NCBI GenBank assembly: GCA_938092135.1 | Contig: CALLJL010000012.1 | Span: 1 to 41,337, forward strand | Length of the DNA stretch: 41,337 nucleotides | Direction of reading: 5' to 3' | Origin: an uncultured bacterium | GTDB lineage: Bacteria > Acidobacteriota > Aminicenantia > Aminicenantales > CALLJL01 | In this document: positions 33,870 through 41,337 of the stretch, in pieces | Layout of the letters: each line of letters starts with the position of its first letter | How positions within the stretch are numbered: position 1 is the stretch's first letter | Program-made: the position numbers and the translations under genes | The notes under the pieces: generated by a model | The model's input: only the letters and a program-made list of their open reading frames with translations | Told to the model about the DNA's origin: nothing | The model's database searches: none

Positions 33870-35381
33870 GTGAAAAAATTGGTCGATATTTATTTGCCTT
33901 TGGACGAAAGGGAAGAGGCGAATCGGGTGGTTTGGCCCAAAACCAGGGAGCAGCTGGCTAAGCTTTTAAAAGTCATCAAAAAATGTGGCTTTGAGGCCAA
34001 TGTCCTTAATCCAGAAAAGCCTATTTCCAGCGTGGCTGAGGGAATGAAAATCATTAAAAAGGCTAAAGGCTCTAGATTTATCGTTTTCATGGGTGGTTGG
34101 GCCTATCCTGATTTTACAGTAAGCCCTATGGCCCAGCTTCCAGATGATGTCCCGAAGCTTCTTATTGGTAGCGCCATTCCCGATTTCCCCGGAAATGTCA
34201 GCCTTTTTGCAGCCGCCTCTGGCTTGGAACATGTGGGGATTAAAACTCAAAGAATGTTTATTGAAAAATTTGAAGAGCTGAAAACCTTCGAGGATGAACT
34301 GGCTGCTTTTTTAAAGGAGGGTCAGATTAAGCGTTCCCTCCCCAAGACAATTGAAATTAAGGTTACGGAAAAGCACCGCCAAAAAGCCCGCAAGGTTAAA
34401 GAAAAATTAAGGGGAATGATTTATGGCGCCGTCGGACCAAGATCCATGCAGATGTGGAATAAAATTTCTGAAGCTGATTTTCTTCGCTATTTCGGTGTGG
34501 CCCGGGAAGGCTTTGATGGTCTTCGATTACTTAAGATGGCTGAAAAAGTATCCGATGAAAGAGCGGAAAAGGCCTTTAATTTCCTTCAGGAAAAGGGAAT
34601 GGTTTTCAAACTTGGCTCCAATCCGAAAAAATATTTAACCCGGGAAATGGTCCTTTTCCAGCTCAAGGTTTATTTTGCCCTGCTTGAACTTAAGAAGCGT
34701 TACGGTCTTGATTTTGTTGGCGTTCAGGATCAACTCGACTGGATTGAACATTATCCCGCAACTGACTTAGCCTTAGGATTGCTTAACAATAAATTGAGAC
34801 CTGAAGGTGATGGGACTACTTTGGTTGCAGCTACCGAAGCTGACGACGGAGCGGCCATTACCATGGAGGTTTTAAAATTATTAAGCGACGGAGAACCGAT
34901 TGGTTTTAATGATCTTCGCTATTGGGATAAAGAAAAAGGAATATATTGGTTTGTCAATTCTGGGGCTCTGGCGCCCTATTTTGCCCATGGCCGCCATGAT
35001 TCCCTGGAAGGCGCCTGGTCAGAACGTCAGCCTTACATGTATTTTAAACATGGTGGCGGCACCTGCTCGGTTGTCTGTCGAATTCCGGGAGTTGTCACCT
35101 GGGCTCGTTTTAGCTACCGGAATCATCGTCTTTATCTTTGTGCCGGAAGGGGAGTGACTGATGTGCCTACAGAAGAGGAATGGCGGAAGCGGTCGCAACG
35201 TTGCGATCCTCAGTGGCCCCATTGGTATTTGAGACTCTGCGGCCCGATTGAATGGAAAATCAATTCCAACCATCCCATGACCATTTGTGGCGATTATTTA
35301 GGTGAACTTAAAGCTTTGGCCGAAGAACTGGCTATTCCTTTTGAATGCTATGATTATCTACACCCAAAAGATTTAATGTGA
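33870..35381 (+). CDS. L-fucose/L-arabinose isomerase-family protein
   Basis: 503 residues from GTG 33870, 7 bases after AGGAGG; a TTG directly before it is too close. Resembles the FucI/AraA fold family: FMGGWAYPDFTVSP, GAVGPRSMQMWN, GVQDQLDWIEHYPATDLALG, LVAATEADDGAAITMEVLKL and the C-terminal NSNHPMTICGDYLGELKALA. In E. coli FucI the Mn ligands are a Glu, an Asp 24 residues later and a C-terminal His. Here the Asp (D325 region) and His are present, but the Glu position seems to be Leu, by my hand alignment. Expected reaction: aldose-ketose isomerisation of L-fucose, L-arabinose or D-arabinose. Last gene of the transport operon. Confidence 0.75.
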   Translation: MKKLVDIYLPLDEREEANRVVWPKTREQLAKLLKVIKKCGFEANVLNPEKPISSVAEGMKIIKKAKGSRFIVFMGGWAYPDFTVSPMAQLPDDVPKLLIGSAIPDFPGNVSLFAAASGLEHVGIKTQRMFIEKFEELKTFEDELAAFLKEGQIKRSLPKTIEIKVTEKHRQKARKVKEKLRGMIYGAVGPRSMQMWNKISEADFLRYFGVAREGFDGLRLLKMAEKVSDERAEKAFNFLQEKGMVFKLGSNPKKYLTREMVLFQLKVYFALLELKKRYGLDFVGVQDQLDWIEHYPATDLALGLLNNKLRPEGDGTTLVAATEADDGAAITMEVLKLLSDGEPIGFNDLRYWDKEKGIYWFVNSGALAPYFAHGRHDSLEGAWSERQPYMYFKHGGGTCSVVCRIPGVVTWARFSYRNHRLYLCAGRGVTDVPTEEEWRKRSQRCDPQWPHWYLRLCGPIEWKINSNHPMTICGDYLGELKALAEELAIPFECYDYLHPKDLM

Positions 35382-35721
35382 TTTTTGCTGATTTAAGCCT
35401 CTTCTTTGCCGGTCAGGCCATCCTTGGATTTCAGGCAATCATCAATAAACCTTCTTTTTGAAGATAGCCTTCTTTTTCCTTGGGGGCTTTTGTAAACAAG
35501 AAAAGAGGGAAGGAAAACAAATTCATGGGTTTTTTGGCTGGGGCCTTGTTGACGTCTATCCTATCTGAAGTAATAAATTAGATTAAACAGAATTGACCAA
35601 GCAAAAAAGAAAGGAAAGAAAAAGAGTCAAATATATTTTAAATTTTTAGCCCAAAAAAATACTTTTCCACGACAGATAAATTATTTAATTAATCCCTGAA
35701 TTTCTTCTGCTGCCATGATAT
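35382..35721. other. Intergenic region between convergent genes
   Basis: 340 bases separating the isomerase and dehydrogenase genes tail to tail. No open frame with protein-like sequence. CCTTCTTTTT occurs twice (about 35448 and 35468) but no strong terminator hairpin is evident. Confidence 0.45.
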
Positions 35722-36795
35722 TTATAGGTCGATGATTGCTTTAATGACTCCATCTTCATAATTGGAGGTAATTTCAAAAGCCCTTTGCACCTCACTTAAA
35801 GGGAAGTGGTGGGTAATCAATGAGGCTAAGGCTTCTTTGTTTTTTTGGAGGAATTCAATAGCTTGAGGGAAAAAATTGTTTTGGCGCCTGACATTATAGA
35901 GGGTAATTTCTTTGCGGCGAAGAAGATGGGGATCGAAGAAGATCTGATTTGTTTCCGGGATGCCAATAATAATTAGCTTACCTCCCGGTTTGAGAAGAGA
36001 AATAGCTTGGCTGAGAGCTTGCTGGTCGCCAGAGCAATCAAAGGCCAAATCAATTTCAGGCCAACTTGGAGAAGGCTTAAAAGGTAAATTTTTGGAGTCT
36101 GTAGCCAAGAAGGCCTTTAATTCATTAACCACGTCGAGAAGATCTGGATTACCCAGCCAGTGAGCACCAAACCGGCGAGCCGCCTCAAGGCGAGCCTGAA
36201 TTTTATCGGTGGCCGCAGTTATTTTAGCCCCCGATAAATGGCAATGTAAAAGAAGACAGAGCCCTATCGGTCCACAGCCAAAGATAGCCACCTTTTTATC
36301 TTTAATCGGTCCAGCCATTTGGGCGGCGTATAGGGCGCAAGCTATTGGTTCCACCAAGACCCCAGCAGGTAAGAGATCTTCATTTAGTAAAAAGCAATTT
36401 CGAGCCGGCAGGACCATATATTGCTGGAGGCAGCCTTCGTGCTGGCCTGGACAGCCTAAAAATTCGAGCTGACGGCAGGTATGAGGCCGGCCCTCGAGGC
36501 ATTGGTCGCATTGGCCACAAGTAATAGCTGGATCTATAACAATTTTATGTCCTGGCTTTAGACTTTTAACTTCTTTTCCTGTGTCTTCAACGACGGCTAC
36601 TCCTTCATGGCCGAGAATGAAGGGATAATCAATCACCTGATCGCCGATGGCCCCATGGCGGAAATAATGGAGGTCAGAGCCGCAAATGCCCACATGAATA
36701 ATTCTCAGCAAAACATCGTCAGGATTATGGATAATCGGTCTGGGAGCAAATTGGATGACCAGCTTTTTTTTGGCTACCAGCTTAGCTGCGAGCAT
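35722..36795 (-). CDS. Zinc-dependent medium-chain dehydrogenase (sorbitol/L-iditol or threonine dehydrogenase type)
   Basis: 357 residues. Zinc-MDR marks: HVGICGSDLHYFRHG (catalytic Zn Cys, with the sorbitol-dehydrogenase-like H-Y-x-x-x-G), ILGHEGVAVV (His-Glu), a full structural zinc site CGQCDQCLEGRPHTC, LVEPIACAL, and the NAD-binding loop IFGCGPIGLCLLLH followed by an acidic strand. It oxidises a secondary alcohol, such as a polyol, with NAD(P). Ribosome site AAGGGGA lies before the ATG. Near the sugar operon it may interconvert pentitols or ketoses, but the substrate is not deducible. Confidence 0.9.
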   Translation of the reverse strand: MLAAKLVAKKKLVIQFAPRPIIHNPDDVLLRIIHVGICGSDLHYFRHGAIGDQVIDYPFILGHEGVAVVEDTGKEVKSLKPGHKIVIDPAITCGQCDQCLEGRPHTCRQLEFLGCPGQHEGCLQQYMVLPARNCFLLNEDLLPAGVLVEPIACALYAAQMAGPIKDKKVAIFGCGPIGLCLLLHCHLSGAKITAATDKIQARLEAARRFGAHWLGNPDLLDVVNELKAFLATDSKNLPFKPSPSWPEIDLAFDCSGDQQALSQAISLLKPGGKLIIIGIPETNQIFFDPHLLRRKEITLYNVRRQNNFFPQAIEFLQKNKEALASLITHHFPLSEVQRAFEITSNYEDGVIKAIIDL

Positions 36796-36815
36796 ATTTT
36801 CCCCTTCCCTTTTAC

Positions 36816-36981
36816 GGTACCGTCTTACCTATTCACCAATTTTTTCACCATTTTTTCATTTTTTCACTTCTTGGTACCACTTTTTCACTTTTTGGTACCA
36901 TTTTTCCTATTCACCAAGTTTATTTTTGTTGTTTCTTCATTTTTTCCCCTTCATTTCATGGTACCATCTTTTCTATTTACC
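36816..36981 (-). repeat. Three copies of the 22-bp GGTACC-ended repeat (locus B)
   Basis: On the minus strand, copies at 36816-36837, 36894-36915 and 36960-36981 follow GGTRAATAG, seven variable bases, GGTACC. A fourth isolated GGTACC lies at 36873-36878. The first copy matches the 23720-23741 element at 19 of 22 positions. The array begins about 20 bases upstream of the dehydrogenase start. Confidence 0.75.
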
Positions 36982-37077
36982 AAATTTTTTGGTTCTTTCT
37001 TAGTTTTAAGCTCTATTTTATCATTATTTATGAAAATTGTTTTTAATTCTGTGATAAATATTAAGTCTTAATGGTGA

Positions 37078-37221
37078 TCAATAAATTGGAGCAGGCAATT
37101 TAAATAAGAATAAGATTAAGAATAAGATAATGAAGCCGAGGCCAAGAGCAGAAGCTTTTCTAAGGGCAAATTCCCTGACACCCAGCATATTTTGATTATA
37201 TATGGGATTTATTAAAATCAT
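37078..37221 (-). CDS. Possible small membrane peptide, 47 aa
   Basis: From an ATG at 37221 the frame reads MILINPIYNQNMLGVREFAL, then RKASALGLGFIILFLILFLF: a short polar part and one transmembrane helix. The sequence looks protein-like, but there is no ribosome site before the ATG, and the frame is open further upstream into the antisense of the cyclo-ligase gene, so the true start is uncertain. No family recognised. Confidence 0.3.
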   Translation of the reverse strand: MILINPIYNQNMLGVREFALRKASALGLGFIILFLILFLFKLPAPIY

Positions 37222-37315
37222 TCTAATAGGGTTTAAATAAGAATCAATGTAATTATTAGGCGATTTTTTGAGCCATATATGATTTAAAGGAGAAAAAATA
37301 AAAATAAATGGAAAG

Positions 37316-37963
37316 ATGAATCCCCTGGCATTTAGAAAATTTAAAAGCAAAGAGGAAATAAGAAAAGCCATTTGGGCTTATATGGAAAAGGAAATTTTAG
37401 TTTCCTTTCCTCGCCCTTGTTATGGCCGAATTCCCAATTTTATCGGCGTTGAAAAGGCGGTTAACCATTTGAAAAAGCTAAAAGAATGGCATGAGGCCAA
37501 AACTATTTTTGCCGCCCCTGATGCTGTTCTTTTTCAGGTGAGGCTTGAGGCTTTGAAGGAGGGAAAAGCTTTATTGGTTGCTGCCCCAAGATTAACAGGC
37601 TTTTACTTATTACAAGATGTCCCCTTAGGAAAAGCTTTTTTAGCTTCCAGGATTAAAGGTTTCTCTCAATTTGGCCAGAAGGTTGAGATTAACTCAAGTT
37701 TACCCAAGATCGATCTCTATATTACTGGCGCTGTTGCCTGTGATAAGAAAGGCAATAGAATCGGCAAAGGGGCTGGATACGGTGACCAGGAAGATAGAAT
37801 TCTTTCTGAAGCTGGCCTAATTAATGAAAAGACCCCAAGAATTGCCATTATTCATGAGATTCAACTTTTAGAAGATTTCTCTTTTCTAGTTTCCAAAGAA
37901 GATAAAAAAATTTCCATCATCATTACCCCCAAAAAGATATATCGTCCCAATCTTAAAAGTTGA
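37316..37963 (+). CDS. 5-formyltetrahydrofolate cyclo-ligase-like (MTHFS family) protein
   Basis: 215 residues. The diagnostic phosphate/ATP-binding segment GKGAGYGDQEDRIL is present, with the preceding strand IDLYITGAVACDKKGNRI and a following hydrophobic strand ending IIHEIQLLE. The start RKFKSKEEIRKAIWAYMEKE matches the N-terminal helix of archaeal-type members. The enzyme converts 5-formyl-THF to 5,10-methenyl-THF using ATP; some family members are of uncertain function. The ATG at 37316 has only a poor ribosome site; another ATG lies 8 bases upstream out of frame. Monocistronic. Confidence 0.78.
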   Translation: MNPLAFRKFKSKEEIRKAIWAYMEKEILVSFPRPCYGRIPNFIGVEKAVNHLKKLKEWHEAKTIFAAPDAVLFQVRLEALKEGKALLVAAPRLTGFYLLQDVPLGKAFLASRIKGFSQFGQKVEINSSLPKIDLYITGAVACDKKGNRIGKGAGYGDQEDRILSEAGLINEKTPRIAIIHEIQLLEDFSFLVSKEDKKISIIITPKKIYRPNLKS

Positions 37964-38173
37964 AATTTTCTTAAATTACATGAAAATTAGAAGAAAAAAA
38001 TAACTTATTCAGGTTCAAAAGAAAGTTTATGGGACCAGAAAAAGATGATTCTCACCTTTAAAAATTATTAAATAGTCTGGATTGATGATTGGCCCCTAAA
38101 AGGTGAAGTAAAAGAAGACAGGAAAATAAAAAGAAAGAGACAAGTAACGAGGAAATTATAATTGAAAGGTTCC

Positions 38174-40582
38174 TTATAATTTTCTCATAATAAGGCAAGC
38201 ATAAACGCCGCCAGCGGTGCTCCCAGGATGAGGCTGAAATTTAACCGTAATTTTACTCTTTCCTTTAGTTAATTCTAAGGGGATCGGATATTCCACCTCA
38301 AAGAAGTCCCCGGGAAAATTAACATTAATCCTCTGGCTGGCGATTTTCTGGCCATCGATAAGAATATCAAATTCCCGATTAAGATCGCTTCCCCAGTAGG
38401 TGCAGACAAGGACAACAGGTCGGTCAGGAAGGACTTTAAGCTCATAGCTGAACCAGCCCTGAGAAGCGGCTTCCCGGAAATTACGCCCTTCTGTTTCTCC
38501 GGTTCGGCTTCTTTCTGCCTGGAGATTATGTTCCCTTTCTGAAACCTCAACGCCAATTTCCACTTTATCAACCAGCCGGCGGGCGATTTCCCTTTCCCTG
38601 ATTTCTCTTTCCTTTTCTTTTTTAAGGCGGAGCTCCTCGGCTTTTTTCCAGCCTGCTTCATCGTAAAAATGCCAGTAGATGGCGTAGCGCCGGCCGAAAA
38701 GCTTGTAAAAAGGAATCAGGGTAACATCTTCAGGACGTCCAGCCCCCATTGTGCGAAACGTTAAAGGCCCATTTTCTTGCGGCTGAATCCAATTTTCAGG
38801 ATGATTCATATCAGCCACTAAGTCAGGAGCTCTCGCTTTCTGACCGCGAGCATGATAGAGGCCGTAAATGTCTTTTTCTGAAAATTCTTCGGTAGGCAAA
38901 AGGCCAGCCAGAACAATGGGGCCATAAAGAATAGCGGCTATCTGGGGATCGTCCTGAAGGGGCCAGAGGTGAAGGGACATGGGCAAATGAAATTCGATTC
39001 GGTCTCCATCCTGCCAAGTTTCTTCTACCCTTATATATGTACCTGGAATAGCCATAATCATTTTCTTTTCACCATTGATGAAAAGCTCGGCTCCCCTATT
39101 TGCCCAGTAGGGAACGCGTAATCGAAGAGCCAATCTTGTGGGTTTCTTTAAATTGAAAATTAAAGTCGTTTTATCCTCCTCCGGAAACCTGGTTTCCTGG
39201 CGAAGGCGAAGCCCTTTTTCCGGCCAGCTGAGCTCTGAAGCGATAAATAAATTAAGATAAATTCCTTCATTATCATGAAAATAGATGGCTTCAGCCGCCC
39301 GGGGCGGATTTTCAATTCCTGTGCCTGTGCAGCACCAGAAGGATTCATAGGGAGTACTAAAGGTTTTATACCAGCCTGATTCCATGGGCACATAATACAT
39401 GGTCATTCCGGTAGCTGGGTCTTGAGTTGGCAAGATGCCGTTAAAGAGGGCTCGCTCATAATAATCAGCATAGTAAGGGTCGGGCTGGAGACAGAAAAGC
39501 TCCCTGGTTAGTTTGAGCATATTGTAGGTACAGCAGGTTTCATGGGTGGCATTGCTCAATTCGGTGGACATCTGGCCAGGTTCAGTTCGCCAGGCCTCAT
39601 AATTACTTGTCCCGCCAGTGACGTAACAGCGATGATCCACCACCTGACGCCAGAAAAAGGTGGCCAGATCATAATATTTTTTCTCTCCGGTATATAAATA
39701 TTCTCTCACGGCGCCGATCACTTTGGGGATCTGGGTGTTAGCGTGAAGACCCTTGAGTTCATCCCGCTTAGCGGCCAGAGGTTCAAAGAAGGCCTGATGA
39801 TCAAATTTTTGGGCTAAAGAGAGATAATCACGATTGCCAGTGTAAGCATAGAGATTAGCTAAAACCTCATTCATTCCGCCGAATTCAGTTTGGAGCATGG
39901 CTTGAATCTGGTCGGGAGTTAACTTATCCAGCCTTGATTTGGTCCATTTGGCCATTTTTTCGAGGATTCTTAAAGCTTGCCTGTTGCCCGTATAGCGATA
40001 CATATCGAGAAGGCCGGCCATGATTTTGTGAAGGGTGTACCAGGGAGCCCAGACCCTTTGCCTGGCTATGACCCGATCGATAAATTCCTCAGGGAAAGCG
40101 CTGAGATAGCCACTCTCGCCAAGAGCTTCCTGACAGCGAGCTAATTCATTCACGATGTAATCTGCCTTTTTCTTTAATTGCTCATCCCGGGTCAGGGCAT
40201 ACATCAGGGCGCAGGCGGAAAGATAATGGCCGACGAAATGGCCCCGAAGCTCTACCTTGGGATCTTCCCAGCCGCCAAGAGGTTCTGCTTCAGAGGGCAA
40301 GCCAGCATTCAGACGAAAATTATGGAGGAGGCGGTGAGCTTCAAGTTCAAAAAGATAGTTTCGATTTCTCTCGATCATCTCGAAAAAGGGGCCCTCGAGA
40401 ATTTTTATCTGCTGGAGAGGGAAAGGATAAACGGCCGGAGAAACCACCGGCCTTACTTTTTCTTTTATCATCCCTCTTTCTTTCTGACAGGAAAATAGGA
40501 AAAAAGATAGGAGAAGAGAAGCCAGAAGAGAAACAAAAGCCAAATAACGAGCGGGGAATTTCATTTTATTTTTTCTCTCCAA
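38174..40582 (-). CDS. GH146-like beta-L-arabinofuranosidase (DUF1680), lipoprotein
   Basis: 802 residues. TTG start at 40582 is preferred because AGGAGG lies 7 bases upstream, whereas the ATG at 40564 has no comparable site. The signal peptide ends with the lipobox LFSC, so the enzyme is lipid-anchored. Alpha/alpha-barrel marks: GGWEDPKVELRGHFVGHYLS, WAPWYTLHKIMAGLLDMYRY, EFGGMNEVLANLYAYTG. The zinc-thiolate site of the GH127/GH146 clan is visible as E348-x-C350 (HETCCTYNM) and C417-C418 (SFWCCTGTGIEN). These spacings and the E-T-C-C-T-Y-N pattern fit GH146. A highly charged linker (about 640-680) leads to a C-terminal beta-sandwich. A second, distinct family member beside GH127 20 kb away. 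Confidence 0.88.
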   Translation of the reverse strand: MERKNKMKFPARYLAFVSLLASLLLSFFLFSCQKERGMIKEKVRPVVSPAVYPFPLQQIKILEGPFFEMIERNRNYLFELEAHRLLHNFRLNAGLPSEAEPLGGWEDPKVELRGHFVGHYLSACALMYALTRDEQLKKKADYIVNELARCQEALGESGYLSAFPEEFIDRVIARQRVWAPWYTLHKIMAGLLDMYRYTGNRQALRILEKMAKWTKSRLDKLTPDQIQAMLQTEFGGMNEVLANLYAYTGNRDYLSLAQKFDHQAFFEPLAAKRDELKGLHANTQIPKVIGAVREYLYTGEKKYYDLATFFWRQVVDHRCYVTGGTSNYEAWRTEPGQMSTELSNATHETCCTYNMLKLTRELFCLQPDPYYADYYERALFNGILPTQDPATGMTMYYVPMESGWYKTFSTPYESFWCCTGTGIENPPRAAEAIYFHDNEGIYLNLFIASELSWPEKGLRLRQETRFPEEDKTTLIFNLKKPTRLALRLRVPYWANRGAELFINGEKKMIMAIPGTYIRVEETWQDGDRIEFHLPMSLHLWPLQDDPQIAAILYGPIVLAGLLPTEEFSEKDIYGLYHARGQKARAPDLVADMNHPENWIQPQENGPLTFRTMGAGRPEDVTLIPFYKLFGRRYAIYWHFYDEAGWKKAEELRLKKEKEREIREREIARRLVDKVEIGVEVSEREHNLQAERSRTGETEGRNFREAASQGWFSYELKVLPDRPVVLVCTYWGSDLNREFDILIDGQKIASQRINVNFPGDFFEVEYPIPLELTKGKSKITVKFQPHPGSTAGGVYACLIMRKL

Positions 40583-40729
40583 GAGAACACCTCCTCTGAG
40601 TAATGCATCGATTTTATACTTATATCAATTTTATATTTTATTTTTTTTTAAATTTATCAAAAAATTACATGGGATCATGTCAAATTTTGTTCATAAATTC
40701 GCTATCGTAAACTCTCCATTTTTCCCCTC
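40583..40729. other. Promoter region of GH146 and possible end of the IS256-type element
   Basis: A+T-rich spacer. ACATGGGATCATGT at 40667-40680 is a short imperfect palindrome followed by CAAATTTTGTTC, 50 bases outside the transposase stop, a plausible position for the terminal inverted repeat. The opposite end is outside the window, so it cannot be matched. Confidence 0.35.
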
Positions 40730-41337
40730 TTAATTAGCCGCATTAGCCGCCTGGGCTATTTCATTTTCTAAAACCGGAGCAAGCTTAGCTTCCTTGATAT
40801 AAGCATAATCGTTAGCCCAATCTTCTGTCGACTCCATAAGATAAGAAACAACCAGCCTTAAATAGGAATCCACCGAAGGAAACACTCCTACCACCCGACT
40901 TCTCCGTCTAATCTCTCGATTCGTCCTTTCCAAAACATTGGTGGATGAAATCTTTCTATTTCAGAAAAATAATAAAACTGAAGGCTGTCTTCTAATCCTT
41001 CTTCCAAACAACCCATCGCCTCAGGATATTTCTCCTTATATTCCTCAATAATCAATGGAGCCACTTTCTCAGCACCGGCTTTATCGGGTTGAAGCCAGAT
41101 CTCTTTCAACTTCTCTGCTAATCGAGCTTTGTCTCGAGAAGATACTTTCGCTGACACATTCCTCATAAAATGAACCTGGCGCGTTTTCGGTGTCGACCCT
41201 AACCACTCTTTCTTTATCGCCCGCTTAAGACCAAACTGATCAGCGCCACCTCAGAGCGCTTCCTTTCCGTCAGAAAAACAGGAATCAACCCTCCCTTCCT
41301 TAACTTAGGTATGACCAAATACAAAGTCCCAACCCTC
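40730..41337 (-). pseudogene. IS256-family (mutator-type) transposase remnant, runs off the right edge
   Basis: Read on the minus strand from the right edge: GTLYLVIPKLRKGG then a segment like the conserved 'R-R-R-S-E-x-A-L' region, then an abrupt change of frame near 41245 to QFGLKRAIKKEWLGSTPKTR, VHFMRNVSAKVSSRDKARLA, and a further shift near 40950 into ISSTNVLERTNREIRRRSRV, ending GVFPSVDSYLRLVVSYLM and a stop at 40730. Intact family members have about 400 residues with a DDE triad; the roughly 150 residues carrying the first two Asp are missing at the first junction, and the second junction is a one-base deletion. The copy is therefore inactive. The N-terminus lies outside the window. Confidence 0.85.

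Larger units (their letters stand above)
36796..37315. other. Divergent intergenic region rich in GGTACC repeats
   Basis: 520 bases between the dehydrogenase (minus) and the cyclo-ligase-like gene (plus). The left part (36816-36981) is a T-rich array with four GGTACC sites; the plus-strand frames across it are low-complexity Phe-rich by-products. The right part contains a possible small minus-strand gene (37078-37221). Confidence 0.6.

Noticed and set aside
36607..37071. 154-codon plus-strand frame
   Set aside because: It starts antisense inside the dehydrogenase gene and crosses a T-rich repeat array, giving low-complexity Phe/Pro sequence; explained by the repeats.

Overview
The gene content (a TonB-dependent receptor with a carboxypeptidase-regulatory N-domain, a secreted sortilin/BNR propeller, several uncommon glycoside hydrolases, an IS256-type transposase remnant) fits a heterotrophic Gram-negative bacterium, most likely of the candidate phylum Aminicenantes (OP8). 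That placement is an inference from gene content only. The first 6 kb looks richer in G+C than the rest, and the intergenic spacers are very A+T rich.

Layout. (1) 3-5946: a tightly packed plus-strand operon for a type III CRISPR effector: a left-truncated RAMP, a Csx11-like large subunit, a Cmr4/Cas7-like backbone protein, a small Cmr5/Cas11-like subunit and a Cas5-like RAMP. The large subunit has lost the HD motif (HM instead) and shows no GGDD motif, as expected for subtype III-C. No cas1, cas2, cas6 or CRISPR array is visible. (2) 5931-6757: a DUF1156 DNA-methylase-like gene that starts inside the last RAMP gene but is broken by an in-frame stop and a deletion, followed by decayed coding sequence that may be the C-terminus of the DUF499 ATPase that often accompanies DUF1156. 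(3) 7204-10483: a TonB receptor with a near-perfect sigma-54 promoter and a 12-bp-stem terminator. (4) 10611-12396: a frameshifted gene, a membrane-anchored or exported O-methyltransferase and an unknown protein. (5) 12591-23219: sortilin/BNR propeller, GH127, a convergent POT transporter and GH116. (6) 23750-28229: TPR lipoprotein and HD-GYP sensor (overlapping pair), a PurM-like protein and a small membrane protein. (7) 28636-35381: an operon of GH172, a complete monosaccharide ABC transporter and a fucose/arabinose-isomerase-like protein. (8) 35722-40582: a medium-chain dehydrogenase, a 5-formyl-THF cyclo-ligase-like protein and GH146. (9) 40730 to the right edge: an IS256-family transposase remnant.

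How it may work together: GH127, GH146 and GH172 are families active on furanosides, particularly arabinofuranosides, and GH116 acts on beta-glucosides or xylosides. All four carry N-terminal export or membrane-targeting segments. The ABC transporter, isomerase and polyol-type dehydrogenase could import and convert the released pentose or deoxyhexose. The window therefore reads as an arabinose-rich glycan utilisation region next to a partly eroded defence island.

Two intergenic regions 13 kb apart share a degenerate 22-bp repeat ending in GGTACC. Family assignments come from reading the translated sequence, with no database search.
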